Position numbers and translations under genes: made by a program. 60,063 nucleotides of DNA, taken from assembly GCA_030428785.1 (NCBI GenBank), contig JAUIEF010000010.1, forward strand, positions 1-60,063, given 5' to 3'. Below the pieces are notes generated by a model. That model worked only from the letters and a program-made list of their open reading frames with translations, was not told where the DNA came from and made no database searches. This DNA comes from a bacterium. GTDB taxonomy: Bacteria; Planctomycetota; B15-G4. Below, piece after piece: positions 36,997 through 45,057 of this stretch. How positions within the stretch are numbered: the first letter of the stretch is position 1; each line of letters begins with the position of its first letter.

Positions 36997-38337
36997 GTGT
37001 ACCGCCTCCACCTCGCCAGCCGCTACACCTTCCAGCGTCCGGTCAGCTACCTGGCCATGGTCGCCATCGGCCTCGCGGTCATGGCGCTCATCGTCGTGCT
37101 GAGCATCATGAACGGGTTCCTGGAGGAGACGCGCTCCTTCCTGCGCGGCACGACGGCGGACATCGTCGTGTTCCCGCACCAGATCCAGTTCGCGTACTCG
37201 CGGGAGGCGCTCGAGGACGCCGTGGCCGAGCACCCGGACGTGCGCGGCGCCTGCGCGCGGCTCGTGCGGCCGGCCATCTTCAAGGTCTACGGTCGCGCGC
37301 CGGTGCTCCACGGCAACTCGCGCGACGCGGCGCAGCACCAGGTGCTCGTGCTCGGCGTGGACGCAGAGGCCGAGATCGCGGTCACGGACTTCTCCGAGTA
37401 TCTCGCGAACGTCGAGACGCCGCTCTTCCGCGTGGCCGACCCGGAGCGCCCGTTCCACCTGCCGATCGAGCGCATCCGCGACCTCGAGTTCAAGTTCGCG
37501 AACGCGCCCACGGTGCTCGTGAGCGAAGAGATGCTCAGCGGGCTGCTGCTGCGGCCGGGCGACGCGCTCAACCTCGTGACGGTCCCGGACAGCGCGCTGC
37601 AGCTCGACGGTCAGCCCGTGAAGCCGGCGAGCCAGACGTTCCTCGTCGCGGGCGCCTACAGGACGGGCCACTACAACCACGACCAGGCCACGGTCTACAT
37701 CTCGCACAAGGACTTCGTGCGGTGGACGGGGACGCAGCACCAGGTGTCGGAGCTCTACGTCTCGGTGGACGAGGGCGCGGACCTCGACCGCGTGCGCGAC
37801 GAGCTCGACGCCAAGCTCCGCGACATCGGCATGGTGTCCACGGTCGAGACCTGGGAGGATCGCCACCGCATCTGGCTCGGCGCGGTGGAGAACGAGCGCA
37901 ACATCCTGCTCGTCATCTTCTTCTTCTTCCTGCTGCTCGTGTGCACGATCACGTTCTCCGTGCTCACGATGATGGTGCAGCAGAAGGTGCGCGACATCGG
38001 CATCCTCTCCGCGATGGGCGCGCCGGCCGGCGGCGTGGGGGGCGTCTTCGCGACCTGCGGGATCTACATCGCGACGCTGGGCGGCGTGTTCGGCCTCGTC
38101 GCGGGCATCGCGCTCGCCTCGAACATCAACGCGGTGAAGGACTTCATCGAGGACACCTTCGACATCGAGGTGTTCCAGAAGGAGGTCTACGCGTTCACGG
38201 AGATCCCGGTGGCGCTCGACCACCAGTGGAACGCGGCCATCGCCGGCGCGACGGTCGTGGGCGCCGTGCTCATCTGTCTGCTGCCGGCGTTCCGCGCCGC
38301 GCGCATGGACCCCGTGGAGGCCCTGCGCCATGAGTGA
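36997..38337 (+). CDS. LolC/LolE-type ABC transporter permease
   Basis: At 446 residues (GTG start) it has the MacB/LolE topology: N-terminal membrane helix (SYLAMVAIGLAVMALIVVLS), a large periplasmic domain (residues ~50-290), then three C-terminal helices (ILLVIFFFFLLLVCTITFSV; GVFATCGIYIATLGGVFGLV; AAIAGATVVGAVLICLLPAF) and the DPVEALRHE ending characteristic of the family. With the ATPase that overlaps it by 8 bases it probably extracts lipoproteins from the inner membrane for transport to the outer membrane. Only one permease gene is present, so it would act as a homodimer. Confidence 0.9.
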   Translation: MYRLHLASRYTFQRPVSYLAMVAIGLAVMALIVVLSIMNGFLEETRSFLRGTTADIVVFPHQIQFAYSREALEDAVAEHPDVRGACARLVRPAIFKVYGRAPVLHGNSRDAAQHQVLVLGVDAEAEIAVTDFSEYLANVETPLFRVADPERPFHLPIERIRDLEFKFANAPTVLVSEEMLSGLLLRPGDALNLVTVPDSALQLDGQPVKPASQTFLVAGAYRTGHYNHDQATVYISHKDFVRWTGTQHQVSELYVSVDEGADLDRVRDELDAKLRDIGMVSTVETWEDRHRIWLGAVENERNILLVIFFFFLLLVCTITFSVLTMMVQQKVRDIGILSAMGAPAGGVGGVFATCGIYIATLGGVFGLVAGIALASNINAVKDFIEDTFDIEVFQKEVYAFTEIPVALDHQWNAAIAGATVVGAVLICLLPAFRAARMDPVEALRHE

Positions 38338-39091
38338 CGCCGTCCTGCCGGCGGACCCCGGGACGCAGGCCGCGGAGACGCGCGCCGCCGCGGAGCCCGT
38401 GCTCAGCGCGCGCGGTCTCGTGCGCGTCTACCGCATCGCGCAGCAGCGCCTCGAGGTGCTCAAGGGCGCGGACGTCGACCTCTTCGCGGGGGAGTCCGTC
38501 GCCATCATGGGGCGGTCGGGCGCGGGCAAGAGCACGCTGCTCCACGCGCTGGGGCTGCTCGACCGGCCGGACGAGGGCAGCCTCGTCGTGCGCGGCGTCG
38601 AGTCGACCCGGCTCAGCAAGCCGGCGCGCGCGCGGCTCCGCAACAAGCAGATCGGCTTCGTCTTCCAGTTCTACCACCTCATCCCGGAGCTCAGCGCGCT
38701 CGACAACGCGCTGCTGCCGCGGCGCATCGAGTTCGGGCCGTTCGCGTGGGCGGGCGAGCGTCGGGAGGCCCGCGAGAAGGCGCGCGCGCTCCTCGCGGAG
38801 CTCGGGCTCGGGGAGCGCATGGGGCACCGTCCGTCGCAGCTCTCCGGCGGCGAGCGTCAGCGCGTCGCCATCGCCCGGGCGCTCGTGTCGGAGCCGACGC
38901 TGCTGCTCTGCGACGAGCCCACCGGCAACCTCGACGAGCGCACGAGCGGCGTCATCGCCGACCTGCTCTTCGAGATCAGCGAGAAGCGCGACCACACGCT
39001 CGTCATGGTGACGCACGACGCCGAGCTCGCGCGCCGCGCGGACCGCGGGCTCCAGCTGCACGAGGGGCGCCTCGAGCCGCTGGACGCCTGA
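38330..39091 (+). CDS. lolD: LolD-type ABC transporter ATP-binding protein
   Basis: At 253 residues it has a Walker A GRSGAGKSTLLH, Q-loop FVFQFYHLIPELSALDN, signature LSGGERQRVAIARAL, Walker B LLLCDEPTGNLD and switch His in VTHDAE. The FYHLIPE context and the RQRV signature are typical of LolD/MacB-type lipoprotein and efflux ATPases. It overlaps the permease gene by 8 bases, so the two are translationally coupled. An N-terminal extension of about 20 Ala-rich residues precedes the domain. Confidence 0.92.
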   Translation: MSDAVLPADPGTQAAETRAAAEPVLSARGLVRVYRIAQQRLEVLKGADVDLFAGESVAIMGRSGAGKSTLLHALGLLDRPDEGSLVVRGVESTRLSKPARARLRNKQIGFVFQFYHLIPELSALDNALLPRRIEFGPFAWAGERREAREKARALLAELGLGERMGHRPSQLSGGERQRVAIARALVSEPTLLLCDEPTGNLDERTSGVIADLLFEISEKRDHTLVMVTHDAELARRADRGLQLHEGRLEPLDA

Positions 39092-39149
39092 CCCGGGCGG
39101 CGCCGCGGCATTCCACGACGGCCCCTGGGATCCGCCCGTCCCGGGTGGA

Positions 39150-39155
39150 TAGAGT
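39150..39155 (+). promoter_or_regulatory. -10-like TAGAGT before the MORN-type lipoprotein gene
   Basis: TAGAGT ends 7 bases before ATG 39163 (an ATG at 39157 also exists). The element suggests a separate, near-leaderless transcript. Confidence 0.3.
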
Positions 39156-39162
39156 GATGCGC

Positions 39163-40056
39163 ATGAAGCGGACGGGACTCACCTTCTGGGCGCTCGCCGT
39201 CGTCCTCCTCGCGGCGTGCTCGTCGACCCCCGCGCGCAGGCCGCGCGCCGTGCCCGTCGGCTACGAGGGCGCGTTCACCACCTGGTGGAGCGACGACATC
39301 GTCAAGGAGGAGGGCGCCTACGTCGCCGGTCGGCGGCACGGGGAGATCGAGGTCTTCTACAAGGACGGCTCGCCGCACATGTCCGGCGAGTTCCTCGACG
39401 GCAAGCCGCACGGCGAGCTCACGACGTGGCACCCCGGCGGCGCGGGCGTCGCGGTGGTCGAGGAGTTCGACCACGGCGTGCTCGACGGCGAACGGGTCGT
39501 GCGCGCCGCGACGACGGGCGTCGTCGTCGAGCGCACGCGCTACGCCGGCGGCGTGCGCGACGGCCGCGACGAGCGCTGGCGCGACGACGGGTCGCGGGTC
39601 TTCGAGGGCCGCTGGGCGCGCGACCTGCCGGTGGGGCGCTGGCGCCACTGGGACCCCATCGGTCGGCTCAGCCGCGAGGAGCACTACTGGGTGACCGCCG
39701 GCGTGCCGACGGGCTACCTCGAGACGGTGTTCGCCTCGGACGGCGTGACGACCGCGCAGACGCTCATGCTCCGCGACGGCGACGAGTGGGCGGGCCGGGT
39801 GACCACCTGGCACGACAACGGCCAGCAGCAGAGCCTCGTCGAGTACCGCGGCGGCGAGCGGCACGGGCGCGACGTGAGCTGGGACCGCGGCGGCCGGCTC
39901 GTCGCCGAGGGCCGCCGCGAGCACGACCTGCGCACGGGGTCCTGGACGTTCTTCGGGAAGCCCGGCGAGGGCGCGCGCACCGTCGTCTACGCGGACGACG
40001 AGCCCGTCGCCCCGGCGCCGGGGGAGCCGGCCCCGACCGCCCCCGACGGCGACTGA
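39163..40056 (+). CDS. MORN/YwqK-like repeat lipoprotein
   Basis: At 297 residues it begins with a lipoprotein signal peptide and lipobox (VVLLAACSS, acylated Cys near residue 19). The mature part is built of MORN-like repeats: GAYVAGRRHGEIEVFYKDGS, GEFLDGKPHGELTTWHPGG, YAGGVRDGRDERWRDDGS, GRWARDLPVGRWRHWD, YRGGERHGRDVSWDRGG, REHDLRTGSWTFFG. Such repeats form beta-hairpin sheets; the function of exported versions is unknown. A Pro/Ala-rich tail follows. ATG 39157 would add two residues. Adjacent to the Lol-like exporter but with its own promoter-like element. Confidence 0.85.
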   Translation: MKRTGLTFWALAVVLLAACSSTPARRPRAVPVGYEGAFTTWWSDDIVKEEGAYVAGRRHGEIEVFYKDGSPHMSGEFLDGKPHGELTTWHPGGAGVAVVEEFDHGVLDGERVVRAATTGVVVERTRYAGGVRDGRDERWRDDGSRVFEGRWARDLPVGRWRHWDPIGRLSREEHYWVTAGVPTGYLETVFASDGVTTAQTLMLRDGDEWAGRVTTWHDNGQQQSLVEYRGGERHGRDVSWDRGGRLVAEGRREHDLRTGSWTFFGKPGEGARTVVYADDEPVAPAPGEPAPTAPDGD

Positions 40057-40091
40057 CGCCCGGGGGGCTGGGTTCGGCCCGCCGCGAGTCC

Positions 40092-40105
40092 TATCCTGAC
40101 CGGTT
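40092..40105 (+). promoter_or_regulatory. Promoter core TATCCTGACCGGTT before the ETF-QO gene
   Basis: A -10-like TATCCT starts a 14-base word that recurs exactly at 45833-45846 before leuS. Transcription would begin near 40104, giving a 44-base leader with AGGAG at 40134-40138. Confidence 0.4.
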
Positions 40106-40147
40106 CGCCGCGCCCCACGGGGCCGCAAACCGCAGGAGATCGCAGGC

Positions 40148-41830
40148 ATGACCGACGAGCGCGAGGTCCTCGACGTCGACGTCCTCTTCGTGGGAGCCGG
40201 GCCGGCCGGGCTCGCCGGGGCGCTCCACCTCAAGAACAAGGTGGACGAGCACAACGCCCTGGCCGCCGAGAAGGGCGAGCCGACCCTCGACGAGCCGATG
40301 ATCGCCGTCATCGAGAAGGCGGACAACGTCGGCGCGCACACCATCAGCGGCGCGGTCGTCGACCCGCGCGGCCTCGACGAGCTCGTCCCCGACTGGCGCG
40401 AGCAGGGCGCGCCGCTCGTCCCCGTGACCTCCGACGAGATGAAGTTCCTCTCGAAGGGGGGGGCGATCGGCATGCCCCACCCGCCGTGGATGAAGAACCA
40501 CGGCTTCTCGACGGGCTCGCTCAACAACCTCGTGCGCTGGCTCGCGGAGAAGGCCGAGGCCGCGGAGATCAACGTCTTCCCCGGCTTCCCGGCGTCCGAC
40601 CTCATCGTCGAGGACGACGTCGTCAAGGGCGTCACGACGAACGACAAGGGCGTCTCCGCGTCGGGTGAGCGCAAGGCGAACTTCGAGCCGGGCGTCGAGA
40701 TCCGCGCGCCGGTCACCGTGCTCTGCGACGGCTCCCGCGGCCACCTCACGAAGCGGCTCGTGAGTCGCTTCGGGATGGAGGGCGCGAACCCGCAGGTCTA
40801 CGAGACCGGCGTCAAGGAGACCTGGGAGGTGCCCGGCGCGTCGGCGCAGGCCGGCCGCGTCATCCACACGATGGGCTGGCCGCTCGGCCTCGGCATCTTC
40901 GGCGGGTCGTTCATCTACTACATCGGCGACGACCTCATCACGCTCGGTCTCGTCGTGGGCCTCGACACCGAGGACCCGGCGATGGACATCCACGAGGAGT
41001 TCCAGCGCTTCAAGACGCACCCGTTCGTGCGCACGCTCCTCGAGGGCGGGACGCGCGTGAACTACGGCGCGAAGAGCCTGCCGGCCGGCGGCTGGTGGTC
41101 CATGCCGCGGCCGTGGGCGCCGGGCGTGATGCTCGCCGGCGACAGCCTGGGCACGCTCAACACGGCGCGGCTGAAGGGCGTCCACGGCGCCATGAAGTCC
41201 GGCATGCTCGCGGCCGAGACGGCCCTCCGCGCCCTGCTCGAGAAGCGCGCCGACGAGGGCGTCCTCTCCGGCTACGCGACGGCGCTCGAGGAGTCGTGGC
41301 TCGGCAAGGAGCTCTACCGCTTCCGCAACTTCCACCAGGCGGTCGCGCACGGGCTCGGTCCCGGCGCGATGTTCCACGTGGGCCTCCAGATGCTCACGGG
41401 CGGACGCGGCGTCAAGGAGCGCTACACGTGCGAGCCCGGCCACGCGCGCATGAAGCGCAAGGGGACGGTGAAGCCGCGCCACGCCGAGCCGTTCAAGCCG
41501 GACGGGAAGCTCACGTTCGACAAGCTCACGAACGTGTTCCACTCGGGCACGAAGCACGAGGAGGACCAGCCGTGCCACCTCGTCGTGCACGCCGACCCGG
41601 AGCACTGCTCGGTCAAGTGCGCGCAAGAGTACGGCAACCCGTGCCAGCACTTCTGCCCGGCCGCGGTCTACGAGATGGTGCCCAACGACGCCGGCGCGGC
41701 GGGCGACGAGAAGCTGCAGATCAACTTCTCGAACTGCGTGCACTGCAAGACCTGCGACATCATGGACCCGTACCAGGTCATCGAGTGGGTCACGCCCGAG
41801 GGCGGCGGCCCCGCGTACGTGAACCTCTGA
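40148..41830 (+). CDS. Electron transfer flavoprotein-ubiquinone oxidoreductase
   Basis: At 560 residues it passes electrons from ETF (fatty acid and amino acid oxidation) to the quinone pool at the inner face of the membrane. The FAD-binding motif is VGAGPAGLAGALHL near 15-28, followed by GAHTISGAVVDPRG, GMPHPPWMKNHGF, GDSLGTLNTARLKGVHGAMK begins the second nucleotide region. The C-terminal ferredoxin-like domain has Cys residues in CSVKCAQEYGNPCQHFC and FSNCVHCKTCDIMDP, binding one 4Fe-4S cluster. AGGAG 10 bases upstream supports ATG 40148. ETF alpha and beta genes are not in the window. Confidence 0.94.
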   Translation: MTDEREVLDVDVLFVGAGPAGLAGALHLKNKVDEHNALAAEKGEPTLDEPMIAVIEKADNVGAHTISGAVVDPRGLDELVPDWREQGAPLVPVTSDEMKFLSKGGAIGMPHPPWMKNHGFSTGSLNNLVRWLAEKAEAAEINVFPGFPASDLIVEDDVVKGVTTNDKGVSASGERKANFEPGVEIRAPVTVLCDGSRGHLTKRLVSRFGMEGANPQVYETGVKETWEVPGASAQAGRVIHTMGWPLGLGIFGGSFIYYIGDDLITLGLVVGLDTEDPAMDIHEEFQRFKTHPFVRTLLEGGTRVNYGAKSLPAGGWWSMPRPWAPGVMLAGDSLGTLNTARLKGVHGAMKSGMLAAETALRALLEKRADEGVLSGYATALEESWLGKELYRFRNFHQAVAHGLGPGAMFHVGLQMLTGGRGVKERYTCEPGHARMKRKGTVKPRHAEPFKPDGKLTFDKLTNVFHSGTKHEEDQPCHLVVHADPEHCSVKCAQEYGNPCQHFCPAAVYEMVPNDAGAAGDEKLQINFSNCVHCKTCDIMDPYQVIEWVTPEGGGPAYVNL

Positions 41831-41858
41831 CCGGCGCGCGCGAGCGCGCGACCGACCG

Positions 41859-42335
41859 TCAGAGGTCGAACCAGCGGGCGCCCGAGGCGGAGACGCCGCG
41901 CACGTTGGCGCGCACCTCGCCGGTCGTCGGGTCGTAGAGCCAGGCCTCGTCGCCCGCGGGGTGGCTGGGCATGGCGTCCACCGTGCGCACCGTGTTCGTG
42001 CAGGTCACGGGGTTGATCGGGACCCGACCGCCCGGCAGGTACGGCCCGCGGTCGCGGTGCGGGGCGGCGCCGGGCACGCCGTCGGCGCCCGTCGGGAGGC
42101 AGAGCTGGTCGGCGAGGTCCGACCCGGGCGCGTGGCCCGGGAAGCCGTCGTGCTGCGACCAGTAGGAGTCGACGGCGGCGCGGAGGGTCGCGAGCGCCCC
42201 GACGAGCGCCTCCTCCCGGTCCGCGTCGCTCGCGGGGGTGAGGCGCGGGATGGCGACGGCGGCGAGCAGGCCGAGGACCGCCGTGACGATCATGAGCTCG
42301 ACGATGCTGAAGCCGCGGGGCGTGCTGCGGGACAT
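41859..42335 (-). CDS. Type IV pilin/GspG-like prepilin
   Basis: At 158 residues it has RSTPRG then FSIVELMIVTAVLGLLAAVA with Glu at +5, a helix with EEALVGALATLRAAVDSYW, and the family C-terminal pattern GPYLPGG, PINPVTC, and a terminal TGEVRANVRGVSASGARWF-DL. The same endings occur in the pilins at 42491 and 44409. It is the last gene of the minus-strand pilin cluster, 155 bases after the preceding pilin, with a 28-bp duplication in that gap. It carries three or more Cys-bearing positions not shared by the major pilin. Confidence 0.85.
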   Translation of the reverse strand: MSRSTPRGFSIVELMIVTAVLGLLAAVAIPRLTPASDADREEALVGALATLRAAVDSYWSQHDGFPGHAPGSDLADQLCLPTGADGVPGAAPHRDRGPYLPGGRVPINPVTCTNTVRTVDAMPSHPAGDEAWLYDPTTGEVRANVRGVSASGARWFDL

Positions 42336-42379
42336 GGGGTGTCGTCCGATCGGGCGGGCGGTTCGGGATCCGCGCACCA

Positions 42380-42435
42380 GGGGCTGACCGCTCCGCGCGT
42401 CACGCGCGGGGCTGACCGCTCGCTGCGTCACGCGC
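42380..42435. repeat. 28-bp tandem duplication between two pilin genes
   Basis: Two copies begin at 42380 and 42408 (GGGGCTGACCGCTC...). They differ at only about three positions. The first copy contains CCGCGCG-TCA-CGCGCGG (42393-42409), a 7-bp stem that may act as terminator or stabiliser after the pilin gene ending at 42491. Confidence 0.6.
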
Positions 42436-42490
42436 GAGGGCCGGGCGGGCGCTCACGCGGGCGCGCGGGGCCGCGACGCCGAAGCGTGCG

Positions 42491-42976
42491 TCAGAGGTCC
42501 CAGTAGTCGGTGCCGCTCGGCGCGGTGCCGGAGGTGTTCGCGCGGATCTCGCCGGTGGCGGAGCAGTAGATGTACGCGGTCGCGCCGGTGGGGGCGCCCG
42601 GCATGGTCGCGACGACCGTGCCGTCGCCCGTGTCGGTCACCGGGTTCAACGGGATGCCCGTGCGGAGGTACGGGCCGAGCCCGCCGCCCGCGGTGCCGTC
42701 CGCGTGCGTCGCCGTGATGAGCTGCGTCACGAACTGGTTCCAGTCGGTCTGGCCCGGGTAGATCTCGTTGTGCTGCACCCGGTAGAGCGACACGGCCTGG
42801 CGGATGGTCTGCAGGTTGGAGACCAGCGCCGCCTCCTTCGCGCTCGCCGAGGTGTTCTCGAACTGCGGGATCACGACCGCCGCGAGGATGGCGAGGATCA
42901 CGACCACGATGAGCAGCTCGACGAGCGTGAAGCCTCGGGTCGGCCGGCGAGGGCGGAGGGCGGTTCGGGTGGGCAT
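42491..42976 (-). CDS. Type IV pilin/GspG-like prepilin
   Basis: At 161 residues it has RRPTRG then FTLVELLIVVVILAILAAVV with Glu at +5, VIPQFENTSASAKEAALVSN, and LQTIRQAVSLYRVQHNEIYP. The C-terminal domain has GPYLRTGIPLNPVTDTG and ends ATGEIRANTSG...GTDYWDL. It is closely related to the pilin at 44409. The start ATG 42976 gives a normal 15-residue leader. It lies 56 bases after the PilW/GspJ-like gene upstream and is probably cotranscribed with it. Confidence 0.88.
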   Translation of the reverse strand: MPTRTALRPRRPTRGFTLVELLIVVVILAILAAVVIPQFENTSASAKEAALVSNLQTIRQAVSLYRVQHNEIYPGQTDWNQFVTQLITATHADGTAGGGLGPYLRTGIPLNPVTDTGDGTVVATMPGAPTGATAYIYCSATGEIRANTSGTAPSGTDYWDL

Positions 42977-43032
42977 CGTCGGGTCCTTCTCGACCGGGGG
43001 GGACGACGGGCGGTTCGGGGTGAGGAGTCCGC

Positions 43033-44184
43033 TCACGGGGAGGACTCGCCGGGGATGACGCCCGACCACGGGTCCTCGCTCACGGACTGGCCGATGAGCG
43101 TGGCGGAGCGGGTCTGGAGCGACTTGCCGTCGAGCTGGAGCTGGATGCCGACCGTCGCGACGACGTCGGTGTCGACGCTCGTGCTCAGCGTGTACGGGCC
43201 CGAGACCGAGAACGGCACGGCGACGGGCAGCGTCGCGAACGAGGCGCCGGCCGAGCCGTCGTGGATCGCGACGTCGTCGCGGTCGGACGTGGGGTACTCG
43301 GCGTGCCCCTCGGTGACGAGCTTCGCGTCGCCGGTGGCCTCGAGCACGATCGTGTAGCCGGTCCCGGGGGAGAGCGAGGGCGCGATGCCGGAGATGCTCA
43401 GCGACACGGCGCCGGCCGGCACGGCCCAGTCGAACCCGTTCCAGGTCGCCGCCGGCAGGGAGGTGCCGGGGATCTGGACGGTGCCGATGGGCGAGCCGAG
43501 CGGCGTGGCGGAGCCCGGCGCCCAGGTCTCGTAGAGCGAGATGACGAGGTCCTCGGGGTCCGTGCCCGCGACCCACGCGAGGTGCGCGTTGAGGACGGTG
43601 GGCGCCATGCCCAGGACGACCTCGTCGCCCGGCACGCCGCCGCTCGGGAGGTCGTCGTCGTCGACCGGCGCGACGAACGCCATCGAGAGCTTGCCGCCCT
43701 CGGGGACGTCGAGGGAGAAGGCCGGAGTCCCGGGGATGCTGCGCGAGTAGAGCAGCGAGTCCCAGAGCGTGGGCGTGCCCTCGCGCTTGCGGATGATGCC
43801 GACGCCCTCGAAGTCGAGGAGGTCGACGTTCTCGAGCAGGGTGCCCTGGTCGCCGTTGGGGCGGAGGAGCTTGAGCTCCTCGCCGTCGAGGTAGTACTCG
43901 CTCACCTCGTGCTCCGCGTTCGCGACACGGATGCGCTCGGCGTTGACGACCTCGACCCACCAGGCCTCGCGGATCTCGCGGGTCATGCGGCGGAGGACCT
44001 GGTCCTCGCCGTCGGTGATCCCGGACTCCTTCTCCATGTGGGTCATGCCCAGCATGAACTGGGTCGTCGCGTAGGCGAGCGCCGTGAGGAGCATCGCGCC
44101 GAACACTCCGGTGGCGAGCACCTCGACCAGGGTGAACCCGGCCTGGGCGGCTCGCGTGCGACGAGGCGTGTTGCGGGTGGACAT
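43033..44184 (-). CDS. PilW/GspJ-like minor pilin with a large beta-rich domain
   Basis: At 383 residues it has AAQAG then FTLVEVLATGVFGAMLLTAL with Glu at +5, followed by a helix (MEKESGITDGEDQVLRRMTR) and the GspJ/PilW-like strand region (IREAWWVEVVNAERIRVANA, LLDFEGVGIIRKR). The C-terminal ~250 residues are much larger than in GspJ and look like a jelly-roll or Ig-like adhesive domain (LVISLYETWAPGSATP, TVQIPGTSLPAATWNGFDW, GYTIVLEATGD). It is probably a tip pilin with a binding domain. The start at 44184 is set by the prepilin leader. A sigma-28-like element lies 37-61 bases upstream. Confidence 0.82.
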   Translation of the reverse strand: MSTRNTPRRTRAAQAGFTLVEVLATGVFGAMLLTALAYATTQFMLGMTHMEKESGITDGEDQVLRRMTREIREAWWVEVVNAERIRVANAEHEVSEYYLDGEELKLLRPNGDQGTLLENVDLLDFEGVGIIRKREGTPTLWDSLLYSRSIPGTPAFSLDVPEGGKLSMAFVAPVDDDDLPSGGVPGDEVVLGMAPTVLNAHLAWVAGTDPEDLVISLYETWAPGSATPLGSPIGTVQIPGTSLPAATWNGFDWAVPAGAVSLSISGIAPSLSPGTGYTIVLEATGDAKLVTEGHAEYPTSDRDDVAIHDGSAGASFATLPVAVPFSVSGPYTLSTSVDTDVVATVGIQLQLDGKSLQTRSATLIGQSVSEDPWSGVIPGESSP

Positions 44185-44220
44185 GGATCGAGTCTCCGAG
44201 TGGTGGAACACGAGCCCTGG

Positions 44221-44245
44221 TCGTCGCGCGGGGCGGGTCACTTGA
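44221..44245 (-). promoter_or_regulatory. Sigma-28-like promoter candidate of the PilW/GspJ-like gene (TCAAGT-N16-CGA)
   Basis: On the minus strand TCAAGT (44245-44240) is followed after exactly 16 bases by CGA (44223-44221), as at 10356 and 44955. The start codon is 36 bases further on. Confidence 0.4.
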
Positions 44246-44344
44246 GGACTCGCCCCGTGGCGTCGATGCCGGTGCGGCGCGCGGCCCGCGACGGTCGCTC
44301 GTCGCGCGTGACACCGCGACGAACGCTCCCCCGAAACGGCAGGA

Positions 44345-44375
44345 TCCCCGGTGAGGTGTCGCACCTCACCGGGGA
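44345..44375 (-). terminator. 14-bp perfect hairpin between the major pilin and minor pilin genes
   Basis: TCCCCGGTGAGGTG (44345-44358) pairs completely with CACCTCACCGGGGA (44362-44375) around a 3-base loop. It lies 33 bases after the pilin stop at 44409 and before the sigma-28-like element of the next gene. No T-run follows. It is probably an intrinsic terminator or 3' stabiliser that separates pilin mRNA from the minor pilin mRNA. Confidence 0.65.
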
Positions 44376-44408
44376 CCCGTGGACTGCACTCTTCAGCTCG
44401 GGCGAGCC

Positions 44409-44870
44409 TCAGAGATCCCAGTAGTTCGTGCCGCTGGGACCCGCGCCGGTGACGTTCGCGCGGAACTCACCGGTGGCGGTGTTGTAGAACCACCCGCCCG
44501 CCGAGGACGCCGCGGCGGGGGTCGTGGCGGCCGTGGTGACCGTCGCGACGCCGTCGATGGGGTTCTTCGGGAACGAGTTGCGCAGGTACGGGCCGTACGC
44601 CGTGCCCGAGGTCGCGCCGGCGATGTCGGTCGTCAGCGTGAGCTGGTCGACCATGCCGGAGCCCGGGAACGAGTCGTTGTGCTGCACCTTGTACATCTCG
44701 ACCGCCTGACGGACGGTCGCGAGGTTCGAAGCCAGGGCCGCCTCCTTGGACTCGGACGCCGCACTGTTGAACTGCGGGATCACGACGGCCGCGAGGATGC
44801 CGAGGATGATGACGACAATCAGGAGCTCGACGAGCGTGAAGCCCTTCTGATTGCGGTTGGGGGTGGTCAT
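44409..44870 (-). CDS. Type IV pilin/GspG-like prepilin, likely the major pilin of the cluster
   Basis: At 153 residues it has NRNQKG then FTLVELLIVVIILGILAAVV with Glu at +5, VIPQFNSAASESKEAALASN, and LATVRQAVEMYKVQHNDSFP, the classic GspG/PilA-type N-terminal half. The C-terminal domain has GPYLRNSFPKNPIDGV and ends TGEFRANVTG...GTNYWDL. It is the first gene of the cluster, is followed by a strong hairpin, and has a sigma-28-like element upstream, so it may be the most highly expressed subunit. GGAGG lies 12 bases before ATG 44870. Confidence 0.9.
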   Translation of the reverse strand: MTTPNRNQKGFTLVELLIVVIILGILAAVVIPQFNSAASESKEAALASNLATVRQAVEMYKVQHNDSFPGSGMVDQLTLTTDIAGATSGTAYGPYLRNSFPKNPIDGVATVTTAATTPAAASSAGGWFYNTATGEFRANVTGAGPSGTNYWDL

Positions 44871-44930
44871 GAGGAAGTGCCTCCAGAGGAAACTGCGCTG
44901 GCCTGTCGAGGACCGTGCTGGAGCCTTCTG

Positions 44931-44955
44931 TCGGTAAAGGTCCCTGGGCACTTGA
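44931..44955 (-). promoter_or_regulatory. Sigma-28-like promoter candidate of the major pilin (TCAAGT-N16-CGA)
   Basis: On the minus strand TCAAGT (44955-44950) is followed after exactly 16 bases by CGACAG (44933-44928). Predicted transcription start is near 44920, about 50 bases before ATG 44870. An A/T-rich stretch (AAAAAT) sits just upstream of the -35 part. Confidence 0.45.
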
Positions 44956-45057
44956 CGGATTTTTGGCCCCCGGGGACGGGGGTGATCCAATGGCCGCCGT
45001 TGATGCCGTGGTGACGGCGGGGGCCCAGGTCCTCGCGCCCCCCCGAGGACCCCTGCC

